NCBI GenBank assembly: GCA_016618085.1
Contig: JABLTG010000086.1
Span: 20,319-84,318, forward strand
Length of the DNA stretch: 64,000 nucleotides
Source of the DNA: Neovahlkampfia damariscottae
Taxonomy: Eukaryota > Heterolobosea > Selenaionea > Neovahlkampfiida > Neovahlkampfiidae
Reading direction: 5' to 3'
Part shown: positions 47,291 to 56,229 of the stretch, piece by piece
Numbering within the stretch: the stretch's first letter is position 1
How the letters are laid out: every line of letters begins with the position of its first letter
Made by a program: the position numbers and the translations under genes
The notes under the pieces: generated by a model
The model's input: the letters and a program-made list of their open reading frames with translations, nothing else
Told to the model about the DNA's origin: nothing
The model's database searches: none

Positions 47291-47516
47291 TTTTTTAACT
47301 CTTTTCAAAGACGAGATACTATTGGATTAGACCAATTATATTTAAGCACAATAACCAATCAATTGGTTGGAATTTTTTTTAGAAACTTTTTTGTTTTTTT
47401 TTTGTATTTTTTAAAAAATTTAATGGTAAATAATTATTTTCTGTCAATTTTCATTCAGTTTAATTTTTCCACCAATAAAATTTTTTTTTGTTCAATTCAT
47501 CATTTTTCTCATCAGA
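47291..47516. promoter_or_regulatory. CCAAT/ATTGG cluster upstream of eS27
   Basis: Within 50 bp (about 47321-47361) there are five CCAAT or ATTGG motifs, including the self-complementary CCAATCAATTGG. This is the densest cluster in the window and sits upstream of a ribosomal protein gene, so a dose effect on promoter strength is plausible. The remainder is T-rich and holds the 3' end of the XRN-like gene's downstream region. Confidence 0.5.
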
Positions 47517-48807
47517 TCACTTCAATTTTGATTTCAAAACAGATTCTTCTAATTTCATTATCCCATCTAAAGTTATATTTTCTTGATCAAATTCCATATT
47601 TCTTAATCGAAATGGCAAAAACTCAATTCCACTTTCTGGCATCACCTAAAAATTAAAATATGAATAATTCTCTTACAGCTCTACTGATTGTTAGAGGATT
47701 CAAATTATTCAATTTATTTCTTGGTGGTTGAATTTCTTCCATAAAATTTTCATTATTTTTGTATTCATTGAAGAGCAGTTGAGGAAGAATATTTTCTGCA
47801 AGTTCAGGCATGAATTGATAGTCCATACATTCACCATGTAAGTACATATCTAAATTCCAAAGCAGTAATCTTAAATAATTAATCACAGCTTCTCTATCAT
47901 AAAACATTTGACAATGCATTTTCAATGATTCACCATTGAAATTCATTAATTTTAACAGAAATGGGATGTTTAAATTGTATTTACCATCCTTTTCTATTGT
48001 TATGATATGATGGTTGATTGAAATTTCATCAAATTTTATGTAATTTTCCAATGCAATTTTTAAATCAAATTGATACAATTTTGTTAAGTAATCATTTCCT
48101 TGTAGTAAACACAATAATGTCAAATCTAATTTAATATTTGAAAGATCATCAGTGTTAAACATTAATTTCAAATGGTTATTCAATTCTTCAAAATTAAATA
48201 GTTCAGATGGACGTGTAAAATTCCTAAACAAAAAATCAACTTTTTTATCAACTGAAAGACAAATTGGAATAAAATCAGAATCACAACCGATAATAAGTGT
48301 ATCAGAATCTATTCTTTCATTTTTCATTTTGTTCAAAATTTTAATTTCTCCTTCACCTGATTCACAAGAACCGGAAATTGAAAATTCAACACCTCTGTCT
48401 CTACATTTTTTTGAATAATTTTCAGAAATCATCATTTTAATATCCTTTAAAAAATCAGTTTCAGGTGTAATTTGTAATTGATTTATATTCTTATTTTTCC
48501 TTCTACTTCGATACATTTTCGGTATTTTTAAAATTGGTGGAGACCCATCAAGATAAACTGAAAATGATTTTTGAATTTGAAAATAATTCAGCATTGAATC
48601 AAATTCTTGATAAATAGAGTCTAAAAGTAATTCTTTTGACATACAAGGTACTTGATATTTTCTTGAAAAAAAATAAATTAAAAAGTTTAAGTCCAGAAAT
48701 AAGTGATTATAGACTTTTTGGAATTTTAAATCTCTTTTTATTTGAGTATGGCTAACCATTGATGGAAATTTATTAATGAAAATATTCTTTAATTTTGGTA
48801 TACCCAT
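47517..48807 (-). CDS. Compact XRN-like 5'-3' exoribonuclease
   Basis: A small member of the XRN family, about 415 residues against 900 to 1,700 for XRN2 and XRN1. It starts MGIPKLKNIF, as XRNs do. Catalytic-type acidic motifs are in order: LFLDLNFLIY, VYLDGSPP followed by YRSRRK, SGEGEIKIL (XRNs have PGEGEHKI), IIGCDSDFIPICL and LLQGNDYL. One intron (about 47680-47650) joins the last exon, SGIEFLPFRLRN. The C-terminal stabilising domains of XRN1/2 are absent. Similar short forms exist in some protists and large DNA viruses; the origin here is unclear. ATG at 48807, CCAAT 34 bp upstream. Confidence 0.72.
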
Positions 48808-48885
48808 CAATTTGTTTGAATTGTCTTCAATTTTATTTGACCAATCAGTTGATGGTTTTGTTCTTTTTTAACATTTTACATTTTT

Positions 48886-49483
48886 ATGAGTGAAGAACAA
48901 ATTGAAATTACTGAAGATAACATCACAAAAGATATAAAAAAGAATAAATATGCAAAAAAAACAGAGAAACTGAATTGGAAATCTTTTTATTGTGCGAAAA
49001 AGAAAATCCCAAAATATGTACAGTTCGTAGTTGCTTAGAATCTTGTTATAGTTATGAAACAGCAGTTGAATATTTAAAAAACATTCAATTGATATCACCT
49101 GTTTATATTACTGTTTGTGGTGTGAAAAAAGATGAAGGATGCTTGATTACAAGAAATCCAACAAAATCTGAAAATTTCATTTCATTGAGTAATTTTCAAA
49201 GTGATGAAGATTCAAAATTAGTTTATCCAGCAAAGGAGTTGGGTTTTATTCTTCAAACAAATTGTGATTGGTGGTTGGCAATGTAAACGATGATGATACT
49301 GTTATGAACAGTCGAAGTAGAATCGAATCAGCAATCAAACAATTTAAAAAATTGAAATCAATAGATGAAGAAGAAATAGCAAATACATTATTTCATCAAA
49401 AACCAATCATCAACAAATTAACTATTTATGTGACAGCAATGTGCCCAAAGAATGGATATATTTCTGCAAGATTAGCAGTTTAA
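48886..49483 (+). pseudogene. Truncated acid ceramidase/NAAA-like remnant
   Basis: Bases 48975-49483 encode the C-terminal part of an acid ceramidase or NAAA-type amidase: SYETAVEYLKNIQLISPVY, VCGVKKDEGCLITRN, LGFILQTNCDWW, and in another frame NDDDTVMNSRSRIESAIKQF then LTIYVTAMCP. The N-terminal part with the catalytic cysteine is missing. The frame changes once near 48980, where the only ATG-led frame (from 48886) does not continue, and again near 49280 inside the conserved block. A 41-nt intron at 49278-49318 could rescue the second break but would delete conserved residues. I read it as a decayed gene under an intact CCAAT promoter (48841). Confidence 0.6.
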
Positions 49484-49492
49484 CAATTTTAT

Positions 49493-51288
49493 TTATAAAT
49501 TTTCAAAAACTCTAATTTCACCTTTAAAATCACCTGTAAATATTAAATAATCAGTTGCATCTAATAGTTTCTTTTCATTCAATTTTTTATTTCCTTTTTT
49601 TGAATATTTATCAAAAGGTGGGAATTGAGCATTTGTAACAATACTTGAATGATCTGAAAATGATTCAAATGATATATTTTTATCTTTTTGAACTTTTGAA
49701 AATAAAGAAGTTGAAAAATACTCATTATCTGTATTCCAAATATAAACAGAATTATCTTCTGATCCAGAGATAATAAATTTACCATCATGTGAAAAACTAC
49801 CAGAAATTTGACTTTCTTGATTGCTCAAACCAGCATATTTACAACTAATTGAATAATCATATAATGAATATAATCTAATTCTTGAATCATTGGTGGATAT
49901 TAAAACTTGATCTTTATCTTTTGTTAATTCAATTCCTGTCACTTTTCTTCCTTTATTTTGTCCTCTTCTTGATCTAACATCTAATAATGTTATCTTTTTA
50001 AATCCTTCTGTCAAATCACAATTATAAAATAAACATTTTCCATCAAATGTTCCTGCCATTGCTATTTTACCATCTCCACTAAAACCAACACATGTAATCA
50101 TATATTTGGTATCAATAAAATGAATTAATTCACGTTCTCTTAAATTAAATAATCTTAATTTTTCATCAAAACTTCCTGTAATAAATAAACTTTCATTCTA
50201 AAAAAAAAAAATTAACATGATCATTTTCTGTACTGTTGGATGGAATTTTACAGATGTAACAATATCAGAATGTGGAAAAACACCAAGACATTCATCTCTT
50301 GAAATATGAAAAACTCGAACTTTTTTGTCCATTGTTGAAACAACCAAAAAGTTATTCTTAAAAAAATGTTAATCATTTAACAATATTTTACTGATGACCA
50401 ATCTAAATCTAAAATATCACCATATTTTCCATTTAAAAATTTCTTATGAGGTTCTTCTTCAATCCAAAATTCACAATTTTTTTCTTCTTCTTGTTCCTCC
50501 TCTTGTTCATTTTTTAAATTTATTTTCCAAATGATTAAGTATCCATCTTGACCACCTGTTGCTAAATAACTCCCATCTGTTGAAAATTTCATTGTCCAAA
50601 TGGCTCCTTTTAAAGAATTAACATTTTCTTTTTTTTTCTTCTCACCTGCATGTGCTTCAATTTTTTGGTTTAATTTTAGATTTGAGAATTGTTTTATAGA
50701 TTTTTGATTTGATTTATGTTTGTATTTATTTTCTGTTTCTTTTTCTTTTATCGGTGTTTTTTTTTTTATGACTTTATTGATTACGTTATTCCAACCTTTT
50801 CCAATTTTTGCTAAACTTTCATCTCCTTGATTTGGACTTAAAGGAGCAGTTACTTGAACATTTGGTTGATTTTCATCATAATCTTTGACGACTCCAACTA
50901 AATGTTCATAAATTGGATTTCTAGCTTGTTCTGTAACTTCAAGTAAATTTGACACTGTATTATTATCTAAATCCTTTACTACAAAAGCTTCTAACATTTT
51001 CTTTTCTTCTTCTTCTGTCAGTTCTGGTAGTTCAATTTTTTTTTTTTTTTCTTCAGGTTTTTTTTCGGAATTGTCTTTGATATCATCTTCTTCAATAGCT
51101 TCAGTTATCATATTTTCATTTGTTATATTATGATTTTCTATATTTTCTCTATCTTTTTGAAAAGAGTTTTTTGGAGTTATTTTCAAGTCAGAATTGACGT
51201 CTTCGTATTTTTCATCATCTGTAGCATCTTCATCAGTGAATACAACATCACCACTAAGACCATCTGCAGCAGAAGAAATAGTTGACAT
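49493..51288 (-). CDS. WDR44: WDR44-like WD40 protein
   Basis: In animals WDR44 binds Rab11 and tethers endosomal tubules. The N-terminal 200 residues are acidic and disordered (VVFTDEDATDDEKYEDV, runs of Glu and Lys). A seven-blade propeller follows: WTMKFSTDGSYLATGGQDGY near 50600, then DILDLDWSS, and after three introns (for example near 50386-50357) ITCVGFSGDGKIAMAGTFDG, the family signature DVRSRRGQNKGRKVTGIEL, TNDSRIRLYSLYD and SFSHDGKFIISGSEDNSVY. The RGQNK/GRKVTGIE block separates it from other WD proteins. About 580 residues. The start is 30 bp from a CCAAT. Confidence 0.85.
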
Positions 51289-51425
51289 GATCTCCTTATA
51301 AATTAAAAAAAATAAGCCTTGTCCAATGAGATATTAATTTCCAAAAAGGTTTAACAAATTAGTTAGAAAGTTCTTCCGAGAAATTGAAATTTTTTTGAAA
51401 AGAAAAAAAATAAACTTTAATTATA

Positions 51426-51755
51426 TTATGACTTAAAACCCTGCCGTTTTTTATCATAGAACATGTCTGTCCTTGCTTGACCTAAATTAATTATTTTTGG
51501 ACAACCGTCTCTATCTTTTTCTTGTAAAACACATTCACGACAATAATAAGCATCAGAGTATCCTTTTCCACCACAAATTAAACATTTTCCTTGCAGACCA
51601 CCATAATTGCATTCATCACATATTCTTACAATTGTATCAGGTCTTGTATGAGAATCACAAATGATACATCTACCATCACATCTTTCACAAAGTTTTCCTA
51701 TAACTATTCCAGGTTGTTTTCTGCACATAATCAAATCTGGATGATGTTTTGCCAT
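51426..51755 (-). CDS. PHF5A: Splicing factor SF3b subunit PHF5A
   Basis: The small knotted zinc protein of the SF3b complex of U2 snRNP, beside the branch-point pocket. The 109-residue chain is full length and keeps all the cysteines of the family: [47 protein letters not shown] and [18 protein letters not shown]. No intron. It is one of the most conserved proteins in eukaryotes, so the call is certain. With BCAS2 and HTATSF1 it is the third U2/Prp19-related splicing gene within 10 kb. Confidence 0.97.
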   Translation of the reverse strand: MAKHHPDLIMCRKQPGIVIGKLCERCDGRCIICDSHTRPDTIVRICDECNYGGLQGKCLICGGKGYSDAYYCRECVLQEKDRDGCPKIINLGQARTDMFYDKKRQGFKS

Positions 51756-51818
51756 TTTGTTTGATCAAGTGTGTTGAAGAAAAATAAAATTTGATTGGAT
51801 TAAAAAATGAGTGTTTTT

Positions 51819-52572
51819 TTATTTAAAAAATACTAAAAGACAAACAAGAAATATAATAATCATGACATATTGTAAATTTCCATAAACATATGTTGCTTGT
51901 TTTTCTTGTAAATCATGATACTTTTCAGTCAATTCTTTGTATTTGTTTGTAATGTCTTCTAATTCAGTTCCTTTTGGTTTTTCTTCAATATTTGAATTTT
52001 CAATTGTAGGTTTTGGTTCTTCATTGATTTTTTTGTCTTCTTCAACTTTTGGTTTTTCTATTTTTTTAGGTGTGACTTCTTTTACACTGACTTTAAATGC
52101 AGGTGATTGAGTTGTTACAGGGCTTGAATCTGAATCTGTCAAAATTTGGAATTGATTCTTGTCAAAATATTTTTGTGTATGGAAATGTTCATATATTTTT
52201 CCTAAACACATCATCATTGTTTTTTTTTCTTTTCCAGCATCTTCAGCATCAACGTATACCTAAACAAATGTTTAAAAAAATGAAAGAATACTTCAACATC
52301 AAGGGTATTCTCTAAAATATCAAAAGCTTTTTTAGTATTTTCAACGCCAGCTGATTTATCTAATGAATCATAATCAAGAAGTTCTGGTTCATACTTTTGA
52401 AAAAATTAAAAATTGAAATAAATACAAAATTGACAATAGCACAAAAAGCGAGTCCATCAAGCCAATCTTTCATGATATTTTTAACTTCAATACCCTTTGG
52501 TTTGCAAACTCTATTGGTCCACATTATCAAAGCATCGTTTCCAGTGGTGTTTTTTTTGGCAAATTTTGACAT
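51819..52572 (-). CDS. Single CH-domain protein with C-terminal membrane anchor
   Basis: The N-terminus is a calponin-homology domain, an actin-binding fold: ALIMWTNRVCKPKGIEVKNI, DWLDGLAFCAI, then after an intron (about 52441-52400) YEPELLDYDSL and NTKKAFDILENTL. A second intron lies near 52300-52270. After a Pro/Glu/Lys-rich linker come a coiled coil (KYKELTEKYHDLQEKQ) and a C-terminal hydrophobic helix (YVMIIIFLVCLLVFF) that ends the protein. About 225 residues. A type-IV tail anchor joined to a single CH domain would link actin to an organelle membrane. The ATG has a CCAAT just 1 bp upstream (52574-52578). Confidence 0.8.
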
Positions 52573-52628
52573 GATTGGTCAAGACCAAATACACAAAACA
52601 AGAGAAATTTATATTCTTTTTTACAATT

Positions 52629-52982
52629 TTAATAATCTCTTGAATCAAGATCTAAATCATCATAAACTTGTGAAATCAAATTATCAACTTCGTTTTCGGA
52701 AACATTTTGATGTTTCTTTATATCTTTAAAAATAGAATTGAAATCTAAATCAGTCTCTTGATTTTCTTCTGTATTTAATAAATTTACATCTTTTTCAAGT
52801 GATATTTCATCAAGTACTTCACTCAATAAATCTTCAACTTCATCTCCAGTCTTTTTTTTGGTTTCTGTTTTATTTCCTTTTAATTTTTCGTATCTCACTA
52901 TCAAATCATCTTCATTAAGATGGTTAGAAGTTATTGTACTTTTTTCTTTCAACTTTTTTAACCTCTCCTCCAATTCATTCAT
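52629..52982 (-). CDS. Charged coiled-coil protein, unknown function
   Basis: A 117-residue acidic protein without intron. It begins MNELEERLKKLKEKS and has ELLSEVLDEISLEKD-like acidic helices and a final SENEVDNLISQVYDDLD. The short leucine-based helices recall ESCRT-III-interacting (MIM-type) segments of the ANCHR/ZFYVE19 group, but no FYVE finger is present and the match is weak. It shares a 35-bp bidirectional promoter with guanylate kinase. Confidence 0.6.
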   Translation of the reverse strand: MNELEERLKKLKEKSTITSNHLNEDDLIVRYEKLKGNKTETKKKTGDEVEDLLSEVLDEISLEKDVNLLNTEENQETDLDFNSIFKDIKKHQNVSENEVDNLISQVYDDLDLDSRDY

Positions 52983-53017
52983 CGTTAATTTTATTGGACC
53001 ATTTCACACACATCAAA
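52983..53017. promoter_or_regulatory. 35-bp bidirectional promoter, single ATTGG
   Basis: The entire interval between two divergent start codons (52982 and 53018). It contains one ATTGG (52993-52997) near its middle and nothing else recognisable. Both transcripts must start within it or inside each other's coding sequence. Confidence 0.6.
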
Positions 53018-53783
53018 ATGTCTTCTGTAAACTCAAACGAACTTTTTTTTTACTCACTTGTTGGAGCTGTACATGCTATTAAAGCATATCAATATTTCAC
53101 ACAACCAAAAGAAGAAATTAGACAAATAGTTCTTTGTGGACCGTAAAAACAAATTAACATTCATTTTTTTGAAGTTCTGGAGTAGGAAAAGGTACAATTA
53201 TCAAAAAACTTCAAGATAAATACCAAGGTAAATTCACCTTATCAGTTTCATACACAACAAGAAAACCAAGACCAGGTATGGACAACCTATTGGTTTTATT
53301 CATTTTTTTTAGGTGAAGAAGACGGTGTTCATTATAATTTCACAACTCATGAAGTAATGGAAGAAGAAATTAAAAAAGGAAATTTTATTGAACATGCTCA
53401 TGTCCATGGTAATTATTATGGAAGTTCAAAAAAAGTAAAAAAAAAAAGTTTAATTTTCGAAGGCGGTCACAGATGCAAAAGGAAAATGTTGCATTTTCGA
53501 CATTGATATTCAAGGTGCTAAACAAGTTAGAGAATATGTTGGTCTTGAACCTGTTTTTATTTTCCTTTATGCAGACATTGAAGAAATTGAAAAAAGATTA
53601 AGAGGAAGAGGGACAGAAAAAGAAGAAGATATCCAAAAAAGATTAAAAAATGGTAGAAAAGAACTCGAAATTGGTCTTGCAAAAGATGGTCTTTTTGATT
53701 ACACTGTAAAAAGTGACACAGTTGAAAGAACACTTGAAGAATTAGAACAAATCATTGAAAAACATATCATGAAATTAAATTAA
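53018..53783 (+). CDS. GUK1: Guanylate kinase
   Basis: The enzyme phosphorylates GMP to GDP. After splicing, the P-loop reads [10 protein letters not shown], with the first intron between GP and SG (about 53143-53174). Then follow [13 protein letters not shown], the GMP-binding [23 protein letters not shown] and the lid [18 protein letters not shown]. Four exons give about 220 residues. An N-terminal extension of about 35 residues (with [18 protein letters not shown]) is not part of the kinase fold and may be a targeting or membrane segment. The stop codon overlaps the stop of the convergent BCAS2 gene. Confidence 0.92.
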
Positions 53784-54392
53784 TGTTTCATTCTCTTTTC
53801 TTTTAATATTTCTTCTAATTTTTCATTCTCTTTGTATAATTCAAGATAAGTTTGAGTTGATAATTTTTCACAATTTTCTACTTGTTCAAATTTTCTTTTT
53901 TTGTTCAAATTTTCAATTTGTTTTTTCAATGATTCCTTTTCAGATTTTAAACTACAATCAGGTTTTAATGTGTTTTTTTTTTTACTTTGTCAGAATTTTT
54001 TCCAGAGACTCGTTTTGTTGTTGAAGAGCATCAGATCCATATTTGGCATATAATTGTAAATTTTGATGTTTGATTGAAATATATTCACCTTTATAAAGAG
54101 TTTCTTCATTCATGGTTTCATCAAATTCCATTTTGTCCATCTGTTGTTTGTTCTTAATTGTTAAGAAAAAAAAAATTACCTCCATTCTTTTCATTTCATT
54201 TTGTAAAGTTGGTGTTAATTGTGTCACAAGTTGAGGGTATTTATCCAAATAATCTGAAACAGAAAACATTTTTTCTTTTTTCATTTTGTTCATTTCTTTT
54301 GCAACTAAATTATCAACTTTCTTTTTCATCAAAGGATTTGAGTATTCTTTATCAACATAAGGTAAAGCATCAATCAAAGTGGAATCATTCAT
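53780..54392 (-). CDS. BCAS2: Pre-mRNA splicing factor SPF27 (BCAS2)
   Basis: A subunit of the Prp19/NineTeen complex that activates the spliceosome. The family N-terminus is clear: LIDALPYVDKEYSNPLMKKK, then VSDYLDKYP, and NLQLYAKYGSDALQQQNESL in the middle. A coiled coil closes the protein (KESLKKQIENLNKKRKFEQV and [14 protein letters not shown]). Introns at about 54181-54142 and 53990-53957 join three exons, about 180 residues. The TAA (53780-53782 on this strand) overlaps the guanylate kinase TAA. Confidence 0.85.
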
Positions 54393-54457
54393 TTTCTTTT
54401 CACTTCAAGTTAATTGAAAAATCAGCAAAATTGATTGGTTAAAAAAAACAGTTTATT

Positions 54458-54824
54458 TTAATCTTCATAAAATAAATTATTTGACAATTCATAAGATTCT
54501 TTAGCACTTTTATATTCTTCTGTTTTTGAAATATACTCATCTGATTCATATTCTTCTAAAATTTTCAATAACTCATCATTTGACTCAACAAGAGATTCTT
54601 TCATTCTTTCAATCATATTTGAAGTTTCATTTAAAACATTTTTCTAATAGAATTAATTTCAAAATTTTTACTTGTTGTTTGATTTTAATTTTATCGTTTT
54701 CATCTTTATTCATTTGAGATAAGGTTTCTTTTTCATTTTTTTCTTCTTTGATATAAGTAATATAGTCTTTGTAATATCTTTTATTAACATCAGTTTTAAG
54801 TTTTATCTCCTTCAACTCAGTCAT
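54458..54824 (-). CDS. TBCA: Tubulin-binding cofactor A
   Basis: A small three-helix chaperone that holds beta-tubulin during folding. It starts MTELKEIKLKTDVNKRYYKD, close to IKIKTGVVKRLxKE in other TBCAs, and ends with an EEYxxAKE-like helix (TEEYKSAKESYELS). The single intron, about 54669-54642, is only 28 nt and is among the shortest in the window. Spliced length about 112 residues, the family norm. An ATTGG lies about 37 bp upstream. Confidence 0.85.
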
Positions 54825-54889
54825 TTTTTTTGATTTTAGTTTTGTTTGGGTTTGAAGATAATTGGACAGAAAAAAAGCAAAAAAAAAAT

Positions 54890-55216
54890 TTATTCTTTCT
54901 CTTTATTTGGTTTTATGAAATCTTTAATTCCATCAAATAATTGTTTTGTTCCTGAATCATCTGAACCAAACTCATATTGTAGTATACCCATGATGGTGCA
55001 ACATGCTACCCAAGCATAAAAGTAACTTCTATCTTTTGGTGCTTCTTTTTCTTGTTTCTCTAATAAATCCGCGTATAAATTTAATTCTTCTTTGGTATAA
55101 TGTCCTTTTGATCTTCTTATTTCATCTTCTGTTTCTTTATTATATTTACGTATGTTTGTAGTTGATAATTTTGATTTATTTAACAATTTTACATTTCGAT
55201 AAACTCTTCTCAACAT
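54890..55216 (-). CDS. Predicted mitochondrial inner-membrane protein
   Basis: A 108-residue protein without intron. The first 25 residues (MLRRVYRNVKLLNKSKLSTT) are basic and lack acidic residues, a good mitochondrial presequence. A helical charged stretch and one transmembrane helix (YFYAWVACCTIMGILQYEF) follow; the C-terminus is short and hydrophilic. The family is not recognised; a small respiratory-chain or assembly subunit is possible. It is divergent from the next gene with 20 bp between start codons. Confidence 0.6.
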   Translation of the reverse strand: MLRRVYRNVKLLNKSKLSTTNIRKYNKETEDEIRRSKGHYTKEELNLYADLLEKQEKEAPKDRSYFYAWVACCTIMGILQYEFGSDDSGTKQLFDGIKDFIKPNKEKE

Positions 55217-55236
55217 TGTTCTTCAATTTTTATCCA
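55217..55236. promoter_or_regulatory. 20-bp divergent start-to-start interval
   Basis: The only DNA between the ATG at 55216 (minus) and the ATG at 55237 (plus). The CCAAT at 55234-55238 overlaps the plus-strand ATG. Either the plus-strand gene begins at a later methionine, or leaders are almost absent in this genome. Confidence 0.5.
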
Positions 55237-55608
55237 ATGATTGACGAGGAAAGTTTTGTCTATTTGTTGAACAATTATGAAAGAGAATTCAAAAATGAAC
55301 AAAAACATGATAAAACAACAAAAAACATTCAAGAAGTAGAAAATAAGAAAGAAGTTGATTTTGAAGAAAGTCGAATGCTTCTTGAAAAATTTTTGTCAAA
55401 TCAAAAACCAAAATTTAAAAAGAAAAATGAAAATAGCAAGAAGAAAAAAGAATTGACTGCACTGGAAGAAATACTTGAAGAAAATCCTGAAATTTTACAA
55501 AATTATGATGAAAGATTAAAATCAAAAATTATTGACAACTTAGAGAACAATTCGGACTTGAGAAAATTGAAAGAATTAATTTATGAAAAATACTCTAATT
55601 TTTATTAA
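55237..55608 (+). CDS. Charged helical protein, unknown function
   Basis: A 123-residue frame without intron, rich in Glu and Lys, with a predicted C-terminal helix bundle (TALEEILEENPEILQNYDER then LRKLKELIYEKYSNFY). No family is recognised. The ATG overlaps a CCAAT box. The next in-frame methionine is at about residue 46, so a shorter product is possible. Confidence 0.5.
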   Translation: MIDEESFVYLLNNYEREFKNEQKHDKTTKNIQEVENKKEVDFEESRMLLEKFLSNQKPKFKKKNENSKKKKELTALEEILEENPEILQNYDERLKSKIIDNLENNSDLRKLKELIYEKYSNFY

Positions 55609-55685
55609 ATTACTCTGAATTTAGTGATGAAAAATTTTCAACAGAATTAATGGTTAAAATTGTTATTTTCCAATTGGTTCTGTTC

Positions 55686-56229
55686 ATGGGTAAAATACCA
55701 AGAAATATCTTTTTTAACTTTGAAAGTTCCAAAAGGAAATCAATTACATATCAGTCACCAAATAAAAGATTTAATAATCTCTTTGATTCCATACTTTCAG
55801 AAAATGAAGTTAAAAATCTCTGTGAATTGGTAAAGAAAACAAATTAAATTTAACCTTTTTTTTTTTTCAGGCAAAACAATATTATTGTGAATGCCAAACG
55901 TACTTTCTGTCAACGGTCCTGTAACTATATGTGGTGATGTCCATGGTCAATTTTATCATTTACTAGAACTCTTCAGAATTGGTGGTGAAATACCAAACAC
56001 CAATTATCTCTTCTTAGGAGATTATGTTGACAGGTAAATAATAATTCAAAAAAATTAACACTTTAAACGAGGATTTCACTCTGTTGAAGCTGTTACATGT
56101 CTTCTTTGTTTAAAATTAAGATATAAAGAAAGAGTAAATTTATTAAGAGGAAATCATGAAAGTAGAAATATAACTCCCATTCAAATTTTTCAGCAACCAG
56201 GAAATCTTGGTGAAACCACTTTACAATAA
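55686..56229 (+). pseudogene. Broken PP2A/PP4/PP6-type protein phosphatase
   Basis: The N-terminal half of a PPP-family phosphatase: LSENEVKNLCELAKQ, then [18 protein letters not shown] (first metal-binding motif GDVHG), [11 protein letters not shown] (GDxVDRG) and [12 protein letters not shown] (GNHE). Three defects are visible. One base is missing near 55890, between CELAKQYYCE and the PNVLSVNGP stretch. The acceptor of the second intron reads ACG instead of an AG at the phase needed (about 56066-56071). Everything after GNHESRNIT, including the other catalytic histidines, is absent; the frame ends in the 3' end of the opposing nuclease gene. Confidence 0.75.
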
